A DNA stretch of 64,000 nucleotides, taken from assembly GCF_004798905.1 (NCBI RefSeq), contig NZ_SDMO01000003.1, forward strand, positions 186,001 through 250,000, read 5' to 3'. Of the stretch, positions 38,616-48,765 are shown in pieces. The stretch's first letter is position 1. Each line of letters opens with the position of its first letter. A program made the translations under genes and the position numbers. The notes below the pieces were generated by a model that saw only the letters and a list, made by a program, of their open reading frames with translations, was not told the DNA's origin and ran no database searches. Origin of the DNA: Halomonas borealis (GTDB lineage Bacteria > Pseudomonadota > Gammaproteobacteria > Pseudomonadales > Halomonadaceae).

Positions 38616-40262
38616 ATGTCCAAGGAAATGCTTATGTCGCTGTCGTCGGATCCGGTTCTGATGCGCTCGGGGCGTCATCATTATTCGCTGGGCATCGACG
38701 GGCTATGGCCCGAGTTCGACGCCTTGCGTTGCCCCGGCCTGTACTGGCTGCTGGCCGACCGGCCGGCGCAGGGCGATGCCTTGATCCTCGGCCTGTTGGC
38801 CGGTGCCACGGCCGAGGCGCGAGTCGACTGGGTCGCCGCCGCGGATCACGCCCGGCAGACCGCCGCACGCCTGCCACCGCAAGTGGGGCCGGGGCGCCTG
38901 AACTTCCTGGCGTTGCCCGAGGGCATGACGACCGAGGCCTGGCTGCGCCTGCCCGAAGACCTCTCGCGAGGGCGCCGTGGGCGTCGCACCGCGCCTCGGT
39001 TGGTCATCCTCGAGGTCGCGACCTCGGCGCTCGACGGCGCGTTGAATGAGGGCGATGAGCTCGCCCGCTGGTGTCGTCAATGGCGCGACTGGGCCGATGC
39101 GCATCAGGCCTGTGTGGTGATCGTCAGCCATGGTGAGCGGGGCTTGGCGATGCGCGGACGCCTGCACCCGTACAACGATGCGCTGGATGGGCTGGCGCAC
39201 CTGCAGCCGGCCGGTGAAGAGGGGCGTTTCCTCGTCGTCCACTGGCGCAGCGATCTACGCGTCTGCGGGGGGCGTGACCTGACCCTGGCGAGCGCAGCGT
39301 TCGGCTGGCGCTTGTTGTCCTCGTTGACTCAGGACGAGATCGCGGGCAGCGACGATCATGAATACCTGGTGCAACGCGATGTTCTGGAAGGCGCGCCGGC
39401 GTTGTCCGAGCACTGGCATGTCCATGACACGCCACGCGGAGTGGTGGCCCAGGCGATCAATGCCCAGGCCTCGACGGTCGTGCTGGGGGTGGAGCATGCC
39501 GATGATATCGAGGCGGTGGCGCGCTGGATGCATGGGCTGAGGAGCCAGCGGGGCAATGCCATCAAGCTGGTCGTTCGCGAGTTGGTGCCCTGCCTGCGCT
39601 ACCGGGATGAGCGCCTGCTGTGGCTGTGTGGGGTGACGCTGGTGGTCGGGGCCTCGCTGACCTTGCCGCAGTTCCTGAGTCGCCTCGAGGGCATTCAGGG
39701 GCAACGCTTCACGCGCCAGATCGATCCTGATTTCGACGCCATCGTCGCCTCCCTGCGACCGGTCACGTTGGGAGGTGCGGTGTCGCCGACGATCTTCCTC
39801 GAGCGGATCACGCGGTGGCTGGAAAGCTCGTCGGCCGAGGCCGTCGGCAGCCTGGTGGTGGCCCTGCAGCCGACCGGGGGCTTGTCCGCCGATCAGGCGC
39901 TGGATCGGTGTCGCCTGCATCGGCATGGTGACATGGTGGCGGTCATGGAAGGCCGGCTCTATCTGTTCCTGTTCGGCTGTCGAGCGATCGATCTGGACCC
40001 CGCGTTGAAGCGCTTGTTCGGGCTGCCCGCCGCGGCGCTGTTCGAGTCGCGCGAATACTTCGATACGCCCGAGTCGGCGGCACTCGAGGTGCACCGCATG
40101 ATCGGCTGGGGAGGAGGTGGTGGTCGCCAACAGGCGGCCTCTCCGGTATCGCCCGCGTTATCGGATCAGCCTGCCCTCGATGCCCCCGAACCTGTCGTGG
40201 TTCCGCGTCCTGTCACGCTGCGCCTGCGCACCGACCCCGCACAGGAGGCCTCTCGCCCGTGA
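38616..40262 (+). CDS. bcsE: c-di-GMP-binding cellulose regulator (GIL domain)
   Basis: This 548-residue protein matches BcsE, including the segment VLEGAPALSEHW and the GIL-domain signature CRLHRHGD, in which RHGD (436-439) is the RxGD c-di-GMP-binding motif. BcsE binds c-di-GMP and the BcsRQ-BcsA complex and is needed for full cellulose output. Three in-frame ATGs open it (38616, 38628, 38634); the last has AAGGA seven bases upstream and may be the true start. The C-terminal 50 residues are variable. The stop overlaps bcsF by four bases (GTGA). Confidence 0.92.
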   Translation: MSKEMLMSLSSDPVLMRSGRHHYSLGIDGLWPEFDALRCPGLYWLLADRPAQGDALILGLLAGATAEARVDWVAAADHARQTAARLPPQVGPGRLNFLALPEGMTTEAWLRLPEDLSRGRRGRRTAPRLVILEVATSALDGALNEGDELARWCRQWRDWADAHQACVVIVSHGERGLAMRGRLHPYNDALDGLAHLQPAGEEGRFLVVHWRSDLRVCGGRDLTLASAAFGWRLLSSLTQDEIAGSDDHEYLVQRDVLEGAPALSEHWHVHDTPRGVVAQAINAQASTVVLGVEHADDIEAVARWMHGLRSQRGNAIKLVVRELVPCLRYRDERLLWLCGVTLVVGASLTLPQFLSRLEGIQGQRFTRQIDPDFDAIVASLRPVTLGGAVSPTIFLERITRWLESSSAEAVGSLVVALQPTGGLSADQALDRCRLHRHGDMVAVMEGRLYLFLFGCRAIDLDPALKRLFGLPAAALFESREYFDTPESAALEVHRMIGWGGGGGRQQAASPVSPALSDQPALDAPEPVVVPRPVTLRLRTDPAQEASRP

Positions 40263-40435
40263 GTGAACACTGCATACTGGCCGGCCTGGCAGGGATCACG
40301 CTTGGGCTGATCGCGAGGCCGTGCTGGCGGTCTTTCTCCAAGTTCTCTTCGCGTCGCCCGCGTCTCCTGTCGCGTCAGGGGGTGAGGCGACGCTCTTCGG
40401 CCGACAAGGATGCGTCACGGCATGAGTCACACTGA
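40259..40435 (+). CDS. bcsF: Small membrane protein BcsF
   Basis: A GTG at 40259, overlapping the bcsE stop in GTGA, opens a 58-residue frame ending at 40435, 14 bases inside bcsG. It has one short hydrophobic segment (about 5-18) followed by an Arg/Lys-rich tail containing RPRLLSRQGVRRR. This is the layout of E. coli BcsF (one membrane segment, then KPRYVKPAGTLRR and a basic end), and it fills exactly the bcsE-F-G slot. BcsF links BcsE and c-di-GMP sensing to BcsG. Small size and GTG start make it easy to miss. Confidence 0.82.
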   Translation: MSEHCILAGLAGITLGLIARPCWRSFSKFSSRRPRLLSRQGVRRRSSADKDASRHESH

Positions 40436-42074
40436 ATCGATCGCCGCCACCTCGCCCTTCCCGGTCAGTCGTTACTGGCGTGGGCTCGGACTGTGGAACC
40501 TGTACTTCCTCTGCAAGCTGGCCCTTTACTGGCAAGGCGCGATCGACTTCGACGCCTTGTCCAATCTGGTGTTCGCGGCCTTCCTGCTGATCCCGCTGCC
40601 ACCTCTCTGGTTGCATCGCCTGCGTCATCTGATCGCGATACCGATCGGTGTGGCGTTGTTCTATCAGGATACCTGGCTGCCACCGTTCGAACGCCTGCTG
40701 GCGCAGTCGTCACAGGTCGGTGCCATGAGCCCGGCCTACCTGCTCGAGCTGGCCAGTCGCATCATCAGCTGGCATTGGGTCGGTGGTTTCTTCGTGCTGG
40801 CGGTGGGGTATGGTTTCGTGGCGCCCTGGCTGCGGGTGACCGTCCCGGTGGTGCTGGCGCTCGTCTGGTTGGGCGTGGCACCGCTGATTCCCGAGGGCAT
40901 ATCGGGGCCGGTGCGTTCCGCCCAGACGGTGTCTCCCGAGGGGCCTGCCCAGGTGACGAATACCGCAGGGCAGGGAGCGGCGAGTATCCCCACGCCTGCC
41001 GAGGAGGCCAGTGACAGCGTGCTCGATGATCGCCTCGAGGCCTTCTACGCCGACGAGCAGCAGCGCCATACGGCATTTACCGAGCGGCCGAGCGGGGCGG
41101 CGCCCTTCGATCTCCTGTTCCTCAATGTCTGCTCGCTATCGTGGGATGATATCGCCGTGTCCGGGCTGGAAGATCACCCGCTGCTCGACTACCTGGACGT
41201 GGTCTTCGATAACTTCAATTCGGCGACCTCCTACAGTGGTCCGGCGGGGCTGCGCCTACTCCAGGCCAGCTGCGGCCAGCCGTCTCACGAGGCGCTCTAT
41301 GGCGAGGTTCCGGAGCGCTGTCATCTGTTCGACAACCTGGCCGAGCTGGGCTTCGAGTCGTCGATGGTGCTCAACCATGATGGCCATTTCGATGATTATC
41401 TGACCCTGTTGCAGCGTGAGGGGGGGCTGGACGTGCCGATGATGTCCACCGCCGGGATGGAGGTGCCGATGGTGGCCTTCGATGACTCGCCGGTGTTCCG
41501 TGATCTGACCATGCTGCGGGAATGGGAGGCGCAGCAATCCGATGGCGCCGAGGCGGTGTTCTACAACACGGTCACCCTGCATGATGGCAATCGCTACGTC
41601 GGTCAGCGCGGCTTCGCCGAGTACGATGTGCGGCTGAGCCAGCTGTTCGATGATCTGCTGGCCTTCCTGAAACAGCTCGAAGCCGAGGGGCGTCGAGTCG
41701 CCGTCTTCATGGTGCCGGAGCATGGGGCCGCCCTGCGCGGGGATCGGATGCAGTTCGCGGGCATGCGTGAGGTTCCCAACCCGTTGATCACCCATGTGCC
41801 GGTGGGCGTCAAGCTGATCGGCCTGGAGACGCCTCGCCAGGGTGAGCCGTTGCACGTGAGCGAACCGAGCAGCTACCTGGCGCTGTCGGAGTTGACCGCC
41901 CGGCTGGTCGGCAACGATGTGTTCGACGATACCTCGCCTGACTGGTCGACACTGCTAGCCGATCTGCCCGTCACGCCGGCGATCTCGGAAAACGAGGCGG
42001 TGGTGATGATGCCGTACGGAGGCGTGCCCTACATCCGCCTGCAGGGGGATGGCTGGATGCCTTATCCGCAATAG
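40422..42074 (+). CDS. bcsG: Cellulose phosphoethanolamine transferase
   Basis: The 550-residue inner-membrane enzyme has about five membrane segments in its first 160 residues, an Ala/Pro/Glu-rich linker, and a periplasmic alkaline-phosphatase-fold domain from about 225. The expected zinc ligand Cys237 (NVCSLSWDD) and the nucleophile Ser272 (NSATSYSGPAG) align with Cys243 and Ser278 of E. coli BcsG. It attaches phosphoethanolamine to cellulose. I start at ATG 40422, with AAGGA upstream, overlapping bcsF by 14 bases. Confidence 0.94.
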   Translation: MSHTESIAATSPFPVSRYWRGLGLWNLYFLCKLALYWQGAIDFDALSNLVFAAFLLIPLPPLWLHRLRHLIAIPIGVALFYQDTWLPPFERLLAQSSQVGAMSPAYLLELASRIISWHWVGGFFVLAVGYGFVAPWLRVTVPVVLALVWLGVAPLIPEGISGPVRSAQTVSPEGPAQVTNTAGQGAASIPTPAEEASDSVLDDRLEAFYADEQQRHTAFTERPSGAAPFDLLFLNVCSLSWDDIAVSGLEDHPLLDYLDVVFDNFNSATSYSGPAGLRLLQASCGQPSHEALYGEVPERCHLFDNLAELGFESSMVLNHDGHFDDYLTLLQREGGLDVPMMSTAGMEVPMVAFDDSPVFRDLTMLREWEAQQSDGAEAVFYNTVTLHDGNRYVGQRGFAEYDVRLSQLFDDLLAFLKQLEAEGRRVAVFMVPEHGAALRGDRMQFAGMREVPNPLITHVPVGVKLIGLETPRQGEPLHVSEPSSYLALSELTARLVGNDVFDDTSPDWSTLLADLPVTPAISENEAVVMMPYGGVPYIRLQGDGWMPYPQ

Positions 42075-42141
42075 CTCGAGGCGGGTTGGGCGATGGTCCT
42101 GGCATGGGTATCATGCGCCAGCATTCCGATGGTGATTTCCC

Positions 42142-43947
42142 ATGCCTGTACCCTCCCGGGCCATGTCGTCTCCCCAGCTGCGCCCCTACCAGCGGCAGGC
42201 GGTCACCCGTGTGGTCGAACACTTCCGTGCCAGCGATGAGGCCGCCGTGGTGGTGTTGCCCACCGGCAGCGGCAAGTCGCTGGTGATCGCCGAGCTGGCG
42301 CGCCTGGCCCGAGGCCGGGTGCTGGTGCTGGCCCACGTGCGCGAGCTGGTCGAGCAGAACCATGCCAAGTACCGGGCCTACGGGCTCGAGGCCGATATCT
42401 TCAGCGCCGGCCTGGGCCGCAAGGAGGCCGGTCGACAGGTGGTGTTCGGTTCGGTGCAGTCGGTGGTGCGCAACCTGGCCGCCTTCGACGACGACGCCTT
42501 TACCCTGTTGGTGATCGACGAGTGTCACCGAGTCTCGCTGGACGCAGACTCCAGCTATCGGCGGGTGATCGCTCATCTGCGCGAGCGCAATCCCCGGCTC
42601 AAGGTGCTGGGCCTGACCGCGACCCCTTACCGGCTGGGGCAGGGATTCCTCTATCACCGGCACTATCACGGCATGGTGCGCGGCGATGACGACTGCTTCT
42701 TCCGCGATTGCGTCTTCGAGCAGCCGCTGCGGCTGATGGTCAAGCAGGGTTATCTGGCCGAGCCACGCGCGGTCGATGCGGCCGTCGAGCGCTACGACTT
42801 CTCGGCGCTCGAACCGGGCCGTGGTGGCCTCTTTCAGGAAGCCGAGCTGAATCGGGTGGCCGCCGGCAACCGGGCGACGCCGGGGATCATCGAGGAGGTC
42901 GTGACGCGCGGCGCCGAGCGGGCCGGGGTGATGCTGTTCGCCGCGAGTGTGGCCCACGCCGAGGAGGTCCTCGGCTACCTGCCGATCGCTGAGGCGGCGC
43001 TGATCACCGGGGCCACGCCCGCCGCCGAGCGCGAGGCGATCATCGATGCCTTCAAGTCCCGGGAGCTCAAGTACCTGGTCAACGTGGCGGTGCTGACCAC
43101 CGGCTTCGATGCGCCCCACGTGGACCTGATCGCGATCCTTCGCCCCACCGAGTCGGTGGGGCTCTACCAGCAGATCGTCGGCCGCGGCCTGCGTCTGGCG
43201 CCGGGCAAGCGCGACTGTCTGATCCTCGACTATGCCGGCAATCCCTGGGATCTCTATGCGCCGGAGGTGGGCAGCCCCCGGCCGGCGTCCGACACCGAGC
43301 CGGTGCAGGTCGAGTGCCCGCAGTGCGAACACGCCAACCTGTTCTGGGGGCGCCGCGACGGCGATATCGTGATCGAGCACTTCGGGCGCCGTTGCCAAGG
43401 GCTGGTGGAAGAAGAGAGTGGGGATGGCGCGGCGTCGGGCGCCGGCAAGAGGCAGCAGTGCCGCTTCCGCTTCCGCTTCAAGGTCTGCGATCAGTGCGGC
43501 GCCGAGAACGACACCGCGGCGCGGCGCTGCCACGGCTGCGAGGCGCTGCTGGTGGACGCCGATGACAAGCTGCGCGAGGCGCTGAAGCTGCGCGACGCCC
43601 GGGTGCTTCGCGTCTCGGGCATGCAGCTCGAGGCCACCGTCAACGGGCGTGGCCTGCCGCGGCTCAAGGTCGTCTACCATGATGAGGACGGCGTCACCCT
43701 GGTCGAATGGTTCGCCCTGGAGACGCCGGCTCAGCGCGGCGCCTTCGCCGCGGTCTTCCTGCGCGAGCACCTGCGCGCCCCCGGCACGCGTTGGTCGCCG
43801 ACCACGCCACAGGAGGTGGTCGACGACCAGCGCCGGCTGCGTGCCCCCGACTTCGTGATCGGCCGCCAGGCGGGGCGCCACTGGCAGGTACGCCGCAAGC
43901 TGTTCGACTACACCGGTCGCTATCGCCGGGCGGAGGCCGCCGGCTAG
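42142..43947 (+). CDS. radD: Superfamily 2 ATPase/helicase-like DNA repair protein
   Basis: The product of 601 residues matches E. coli RadD (YejH) almost throughout: Walker A PTGSGKS, DECH box, LTATPYRLG, the C-terminal helicase motif [14 protein letters not shown], and a zinc-finger region ([24 protein letters not shown]). RadD assists recombination and repair of stalled forks with RecA and SSB. An in-frame ATG at 42163 is another possible start. It is a single gene 67 bases after bcsG. Confidence 0.94.
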   Translation: MPVPSRAMSSPQLRPYQRQAVTRVVEHFRASDEAAVVVLPTGSGKSLVIAELARLARGRVLVLAHVRELVEQNHAKYRAYGLEADIFSAGLGRKEAGRQVVFGSVQSVVRNLAAFDDDAFTLLVIDECHRVSLDADSSYRRVIAHLRERNPRLKVLGLTATPYRLGQGFLYHRHYHGMVRGDDDCFFRDCVFEQPLRLMVKQGYLAEPRAVDAAVERYDFSALEPGRGGLFQEAELNRVAAGNRATPGIIEEVVTRGAERAGVMLFAASVAHAEEVLGYLPIAEAALITGATPAAEREAIIDAFKSRELKYLVNVAVLTTGFDAPHVDLIAILRPTESVGLYQQIVGRGLRLAPGKRDCLILDYAGNPWDLYAPEVGSPRPASDTEPVQVECPQCEHANLFWGRRDGDIVIEHFGRRCQGLVEEESGDGAASGAGKRQQCRFRFRFKVCDQCGAENDTAARRCHGCEALLVDADDKLREALKLRDARVLRVSGMQLEATVNGRGLPRLKVVYHDEDGVTLVEWFALETPAQRGAFAAVFLREHLRAPGTRWSPTTPQEVVDDQRRLRAPDFVIGRQAGRHWQVRRKLFDYTGRYRRAEAAG

Positions 43948-44327
43948 CGGCCCCGCGGCGATGACGTTCGATAGTGCGGCCACTGAGGGTCAGCGACCAG
44001 GTCGATGCCCCTTACCTCCTTCGGAGAGAGTGTCGATGTAGGGGGGGCGGCGGAGGTCCGGCGTTTCCTTGAGTTTGGTCACGTGACGTTCTGCTGAAGG
44101 CGGCTCCCAGTCGTGAGGCGATCTATGCGTTCAGCATCGGCATGCCAACAGGGGGGGGAATGATCGTTCTTTCTGTGGGGGCGCGAGCCTTCTACCCGGG
44201 GCAAGAGAGTGGGGCGTCGTCGCCTTCGCGCCGCCAGGCATGAGCCATGACTTACCCTGAGCCGCGCCGCTTGGTAGACTGTGCGGTCGATCATTCGCCG
44301 CCCCACCAGCCCGGAGGCCAGCCCCGC
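43948..44327. other. Intergenic region upstream of scpA, 380 bases
   Basis: I find no gene with a believable start in this gap. It contains two long guanine runs (seven at 44041-44047 and eight at 44151-44158). A possible promoter is TTACCC at 44252-44257 and TAGACT at 44275-44280 with a 17-base spacer. An open frame from 44247 runs into scpA, but the first 27 residues show no similarity. Confidence 0.35.
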
Positions 44328-45317
44328 GTGAGCGAGACGCCCCCGTCCACCGAGACACCCGACGCCGCCCCGGGTCGCCCCGATACCCTGGCCGACGCCG
44401 AGGGGGTGGGTGAAGAGGAGCGCCAGGCGCTGGCCCAGAGTGCCGAGGTGCTGGGCCGGCTGTTCGACGAGCCGATCACCCAGCTGCCGGAAGATCTCTA
44501 TATCCCGCCCGAGGCGCTCAAGGTCTTCCTCGAAGCCTTCGAGGGGCCGCTCGACCTGCTGCTCTACCTGATCCGTCGCCAGAACCTGGACATCCTGGCC
44601 ATCGATGTGGCGGCCATCACCCATCAGTACATCGAGTACGTGGAACTGATGAAGGCCATGGAGATCGAGCTGGCCGGCGAGTACCTGCTGATGGCGGCGA
44701 TGCTGGCCGAGATCAAGTCCCGCAGCCTGCTGCCCAAGCCGCCCAAGGAGGGCGGCGATGACGAGGAGGAGGATCCGCGCGCCGAGCTGATCCGCCGCCT
44801 GCAGGAATATGAGCGGCTCAAGCACGCCGCCGAGACGCTGGCCGAGCTGCCGCGGCTGGGGCGCGACTGGTTCCCGGCCCGGGCCGGGTTGCCGCCGCTC
44901 GAGAGTCGGGTGGTGCACCCTGAGGTCGGGCTCGATGAGCTGCTCGGGGCGTTGGCCGGCATCCTGCGCCGCGCCGAGCTCAACCAGACGCACCACATCA
45001 GCCGTGAGATGCTGTCGACCCGCGAGCGCATGCTGGCGATCATGGAGGCCTTGCATCACGCGCACTACACCGCCTTCGAGGCGCTCTTTACCCTCGAGGA
45101 AGGGCGCGCCGGCGTGGTGGTGACCTTCATGGCGATCCTCGAGTTGGCCAAGGAGGCGATGATCGAGATCGTGCAGAATGCGCCGCTGTCGCCGATCCAT
45201 GTGCGGGCTCGCGGCGGCCCGCAGGACGGCGAGACCGAAGACGCCTACGCTGACGACGAGGCAGAAGGGGAGAGCCCCTTCGCGGATGACGACGACCAAG
45301 GGAGCGAGTCGCCATGA
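44328..45317 (+). CDS. scpA: Segregation and condensation protein A
   Basis: The product of about 329 residues matches the ScpA kleisin: after an acidic, variable N-terminus the core begins at FEGPLDLLLYLIRRQNLDI and continues with AGEYLLMAAMLAEIKSRSLLP. ScpA and ScpB form the SMC condensin complex. I chose GTG 44328, preceded by GGAGG about 11 bases upstream. It overlaps scpB by ATGA and opens the scpA-scpB-rluB operon. Halomonads use this SMC system rather than, or besides, MukBEF. Confidence 0.93.
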   Translation: MSETPPSTETPDAAPGRPDTLADAEGVGEEERQALAQSAEVLGRLFDEPITQLPEDLYIPPEALKVFLEAFEGPLDLLLYLIRRQNLDILAIDVAAITHQYIEYVELMKAMEIELAGEYLLMAAMLAEIKSRSLLPKPPKEGGDDEEEDPRAELIRRLQEYERLKHAAETLAELPRLGRDWFPARAGLPPLESRVVHPEVGLDELLGALAGILRRAELNQTHHISREMLSTRERMLAIMEALHHAHYTAFEALFTLEEGRAGVVVTFMAILELAKEAMIEIVQNAPLSPIHVRARGGPQDGETEDAYADDEAEGESPFADDDDQGSESP

Positions 45318-46147
45318 GCGCCATGGAAATCCCCGATGCGCTGGACGATATCCTCGAGGCCGCGCTGCTGGCGGCCGGCGAGCCGCTCTCGTTGGAACGC
45401 CTGGAGGCGCTGTTCGACGATCACGAGTTACTGCCCCGGCGCGCCTTACGCGAGGCGCTGGGGCGGCTCGAGACGCGCCATCAGCGCGGTGCGATGGAGC
45501 TTCTCGAGACCGCTTCGGGCTATCAGCTGCGCATTCGTCCGCGACTCTCGAGCTGGGTGTCGCGGCTGTGGGACGAACGTCCCCAGCGGTATTCCCGGGC
45601 GCTGCTCGAGACCCTGGCGCTGATCGCCTATCGGCAGCCGGTGACCCGTGGTGACATCGAGGAAGTGCGTGGGGTGTCGGTCAGCGGCTCGATCATGCGG
45701 ACCCTGGTCGAACGCGGCTGGGTACGGGTGGTCGGTCACCGCGACGTGCCGGGCCGTCCGGCGGTCTATGCGACCACCCGGGCCTTCCTCGACGACTTCG
45801 GGCTCAAGACCCTGGACGAGCTGCCACCGATGCACGAGCTCAAGACCTTCGAGGAGGCGGAGCCGGTCCTCGAGGATGCCCCGCCGCCGCCTCAGCACGA
45901 ACTGCTGGCCCAGGCGGATGAGGATCCCGAGCAGGAAGACGAGTACGGCGGTGGCTCGCAGGACGAGCCCGCTGCCACCAAGACGACGGCCGGGACGGCC
46001 GACGATGACCACGCCGGGACGGCGTCCGAGCGGACGGGCCTGAGCTTCGCCGATCTCGAAGCTCGCCTGTCCGAACGCGCCCGGGGTCGCGTCGACGATG
46101 ACGCCACCCCGGGGGCGGAATCCACTACCAGCGAGACTGACGACTGA
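45314..46147 (+). CDS. scpB: Segregation and condensation protein B
   Basis: This 277-residue winged-helix protein contains the ScpB core: [19 protein letters not shown] and GRPAVYATT. From about residue 190 it has an acidic, Ala/Thr-rich tail absent from shorter ScpB proteins. ScpB bridges ScpA in the SMC complex. It overlaps scpA by four bases and shares one base with the rluB start (TGATG). Confidence 0.93.
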   Translation: MSAMEIPDALDDILEAALLAAGEPLSLERLEALFDDHELLPRRALREALGRLETRHQRGAMELLETASGYQLRIRPRLSSWVSRLWDERPQRYSRALLETLALIAYRQPVTRGDIEEVRGVSVSGSIMRTLVERGWVRVVGHRDVPGRPAVYATTRAFLDDFGLKTLDELPPMHELKTFEEAEPVLEDAPPPPQHELLAQADEDPEQEDEYGGGSQDEPAATKTTAGTADDDHAGTASERTGLSFADLEARLSERARGRVDDDATPGAESTTSETDD

Positions 46148-47001
46148 TGAGCACCACCACCGAGAAACTGCAGAAGGTCCTGGCCCGAGCCGGCATGGGG
46201 TCGCGCCGCGAGATGGAAGCGGCCATCGCCGATGGCCGGGTCAAGGTCAACGGCCAGGTGGCGAGCCTGGGCGATCGCATCGAGGCCCGCGACAAGGTCG
46301 CCCTCGACGACCGCCCGGTGGCGCTGCGTGCCGCCGAGGAGGTACCGCGGCGGGTGATCATGTACAACAAGCCCGAGGGCGAGCTGTGCACCCGCAAGGA
46401 TCCGGAAGGGCGGCGTACCGTCTTCGATCGGCTGCCGCGCCTCAAGGGTGAGCGCTGGATCGCCATCGGCCGCCTCGACATCAACACCAGCGGCCTGCTG
46501 CTGTTCACCACCGACGGTGAGCTGGCCAACCAGCTGATGCATCCCTCGACCCAGGTCGAGCGTGAGTATGCGGTGCGCGTGATGGGCGATGTCCAGCAGG
46601 CGCAGGTCACGGCGATGGTCGAAGGCGTGATGCTCGACGATGGCCCGGCGCGCTTCACCGACGTGCAGGAGTTCGGCGGTGAAGGCATCAACACCTGGTT
46701 CCACGTGGTGATCACCGAGGGACGCAACCGCGAGGTGCGTCGCCTGTGGGAATCCCAGGGGCTCACCGTCAGCCGCCTCAAGCGGGTGCGTTATGGCAAT
46801 ATCTTCCTCGATAAGCGCGCCAAGGCCAGTGAGTGGGTGGAGCTCAGCCAGGAGGAGGTCGACGATCTGGCCGAGCTGGCCGGAGTGCCGTCGCGCAAGG
46901 TGCCCGAGCTGACGCCCGACGAGAAGAATCGCTGGAGCCGCGACAAGCACAAGCGCCGCCCGGTGCAGGCGATGCGCAAGCCCAGGTCGCGTCGTTCGTA
47001 G
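46147..47001 (+). CDS. rluB: 23S rRNA pseudouridine(2605) synthase
   Basis: The product of 284 residues has an S4 RNA-binding domain (about 5-65) and a RsuA/RluB-type synthase domain with GRLDINTSG, where Asp111 is the catalytic residue. It makes pseudouridine 2605 in 23S rRNA. The basic C-terminal tail (RDKHKRRP...) is typical of RluB. It starts in the last base of scpB, a common gammaproteobacterial arrangement. Confidence 0.93.
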   Translation: MSTTTEKLQKVLARAGMGSRREMEAAIADGRVKVNGQVASLGDRIEARDKVALDDRPVALRAAEEVPRRVIMYNKPEGELCTRKDPEGRRTVFDRLPRLKGERWIAIGRLDINTSGLLLFTTDGELANQLMHPSTQVEREYAVRVMGDVQQAQVTAMVEGVMLDDGPARFTDVQEFGGEGINTWFHVVITEGRNREVRRLWESQGLTVSRLKRVRYGNIFLDKRAKASEWVELSQEEVDDLAELAGVPSRKVPELTPDEKNRWSRDKHKRRPVQAMRKPRSRRS

Positions 47002-47126
47002 TCCGCGTACCGGCGGCGCATGATGTCGCGGGCATGTCCGCCCTCGGAGGGCAGGAAAATCGCCGGGAGGTGAAAAAACGCTTGTCATGCCGGGGGCATA
47101 TCCGTATTATCTGCACCCGTTCGGAA

Positions 47127-47202
47127 GGGTCGTTAGCTCAGTTGGTAGAGCAGTTGGCTTTTAACCAATTGGTCGTAGGTTCGAATCCTACACGACCCAC
47201 CA
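47127..47202 (+). tRNA. tRNA-Lys (anticodon TTT), copy 1
   Basis: The 76 bases form a complete cloverleaf: acceptor GGGTCGT/ACGACCC, D arm GCTC/GAGC, anticodon stem GTTGG/CCAAT around CTTTTAA giving anticodon TTT, T arm GTAGG-TTCGAAT-CCTAC, and an encoded CCA end. Confidence 0.97.
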
Positions 47203-47243
47203 TTCGAACCTGGATTCATGGCCGTCAAGCCGCCATGCATCAT

Positions 47244-47319
47244 GGGTCGTTAGCTCAGTTGGTAGAGCAGTTGGCTTTTAACCAATTGGTCGTAGGTTCG
47301 AATCCTACACGACCCACCA
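47244..47319 (+). tRNA. tRNA-Lys (anticodon TTT), copy 2
   Basis: This copy is identical in sequence to the first one 41 bases upstream and folds the same way, with encoded CCA. The two are probably on one transcript ending at the terminator at 47327-47358. Confidence 0.97.
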
Positions 47320-47326
47320 GATTTCA

Positions 47327-47358
47327 CGCCCCTGCCTCCATGAGGCGGGGGCGTTTTT
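47327..47358 (+). terminator. Rho-independent terminator after the tRNA-Lys pair
   Basis: A 12-base stem (47327-47338 with 47342-47353, one G-T pair) and a three-base loop are followed directly by TTTTT. It starts eight bases after the second tRNA. Confidence 0.88.
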
Positions 47359-47596
47359 CGTGCGTGCACGGTCGGCGCACACCTTGCAAGCCGGCCGGGA
47401 CGGCGTCATGCTTAATGATAATCCTTGTGTCTTGCGGGAGGCGTGCTCGGCGTACGCTCCGGTAAGACACGAAGCGGGTTGGCCAGGGCGATAGACGCCG
47501 CGGTTGACCCTCGGTGTGTCGCGGCGTGCGGAGCGCACGCGGTCGGCACCTGGTGCAATGCAGGGGGAGCCCCTGCCAGTCACAGTGGTAGACACG

Positions 47597-48631
47597 ATGA
47601 CGATCATGACTTCCCGTGCCGAGCTGCGTGAGCAGCTGGTGCGTTCCTATTGCCCCACGCGCATTCCCGCCGAGGACGAGGCTCTCATCGAGGAGATCAA
47701 GCGACTGCTCGAGGCCCATAATGCCGTCCTGGTGGCTCACTACTACACCGATGACGCCATCCAGCGGCTCGCCGAGGAGACCGGTGGCTGCGTGGCGGAT
47801 TCGCTGGAGATGGCGCGCTTCGGCGCCCGCCATCCGGCCGACACCCTGGTGGTGGCCGGCGTGCGTTTCATGGGCGAGACGGCCAAGGTTCTCTCGCCGG
47901 AGAAGCGCGTGCTGATGCCGACCCTGGAGGCGACCTGCTCGCTGGACGTGGGTTGTCCGGCCGACGAGTTCAGTGCCTTCTGCGATCAGCATCCCGAGCG
48001 CACCGTGGTGGTCTATGCCAATACCTCGGCGGCGGTGAAGGCGCGCGCCGACTGGGTGGTGACCTCGTCGATCGCGGTGGAGGTGATCGAACACCTCCAG
48101 GCCCGCGGCGAGAAGATCCTGTGGGCGCCGGACAAGCACCTCGGCGGCTACATCCAGAAGCAGACCGGCGCCGACATGCTGCTCTGGGATGGTGCCTGCA
48201 TCGTCCACGAGGAGTTCAAGGCCCAGGGGGTCGAGGACCTCAAGGGCCTCTATCCCGACGCCGCGGTGCTGGTGCATCCCGAGTCGCCGGCCTCGGTGGT
48301 CGAGCTTGCCGACGTGGCGGGTTCCACCTCGCAGCTGATCAAGGCGGCCAAGGAACTGCCCAACGAGGAACTGATCGTGGCCACTGATCGCGGCATCTTC
48401 TTCAAGATGCAGCAGGCGGTGCCCGACAAGACCCTGTTCGAGGCCCCCACCGCCGGGAGCGGAGCCACCTGCAAGAGCTGCGCCCACTGCCCGTGGATGG
48501 CGATGAACGCCCTGGATAACCTGGCCGACGCCCTGCGCGAAGGCTCGGGCGAGATCGTCGTCGACGACGATCTTCGCCTGGCCGCCCTCAAGCCCCTGGA
48601 GCGGATGCTCAACTTCCAGGCGCCCGGCTGA
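47597..48631 (+). CDS. nadA: Quinolinate synthase
   Basis: The 344-residue iron-sulfur enzyme condenses iminoaspartate with dihydroxyacetone phosphate to quinolinate for NAD synthesis. The three cluster cysteines are visible in [15 protein letters not shown] and [12 protein letters not shown] chose ATG 47597 by family length; ATG 47606 is possible, and the frame continues upstream without similarity. NadC, the next enzyme, is at 57.6 kb. It is a single gene with a good terminator. Confidence 0.95.
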   Translation: MTIMTSRAELREQLVRSYCPTRIPAEDEALIEEIKRLLEAHNAVLVAHYYTDDAIQRLAEETGGCVADSLEMARFGARHPADTLVVAGVRFMGETAKVLSPEKRVLMPTLEATCSLDVGCPADEFSAFCDQHPERTVVVYANTSAAVKARADWVVTSSIAVEVIEHLQARGEKILWAPDKHLGGYIQKQTGADMLLWDGACIVHEEFKAQGVEDLKGLYPDAAVLVHPESPASVVELADVAGSTSQLIKAAKELPNEELIVATDRGIFFKMQQAVPDKTLFEAPTAGSGATCKSCAHCPWMAMNALDNLADALREGSGEIVVDDDLRLAALKPLERMLNFQAPG

Positions 48632-48683
48632 AAGCGCCGAGCCGTTCCGTGATGGGCGGCTGATGCCGAGGCAGAAACGAGTG

Positions 48684-48720
48684 ACCCTGCGGGATGCTGC
48701 ATGCATTCGGCAGGGTTTTT
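48684..48720 (+). terminator. Terminator after nadA
   Basis: A 14-base stem (48684-48697 with 48703-48716, one mismatch and one G-T pair) with loop TGCAT is followed by a T run at 48716-48720. It lies between nadA and the convergent bepA. Confidence 0.8.
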
Positions 48721-48765
48721 CTTGATCTTGGATCTTGAGCAGCTGACCTTCTGCTCGGCTCGGCG

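Noticed and set aside
28100..42074. Search for bcsD or other type I cellulose genes
   Set aside because: No BcsD-like gene is present; the set is the bcsEFG-containing type.
43948..44327. Guanine runs of seven and eight bases as a phase-variation tract
   Set aside because: They lie in a non-coding gap, well upstream of the likely scpA promoter and outside any reading frame; no contingency gene is next to them.
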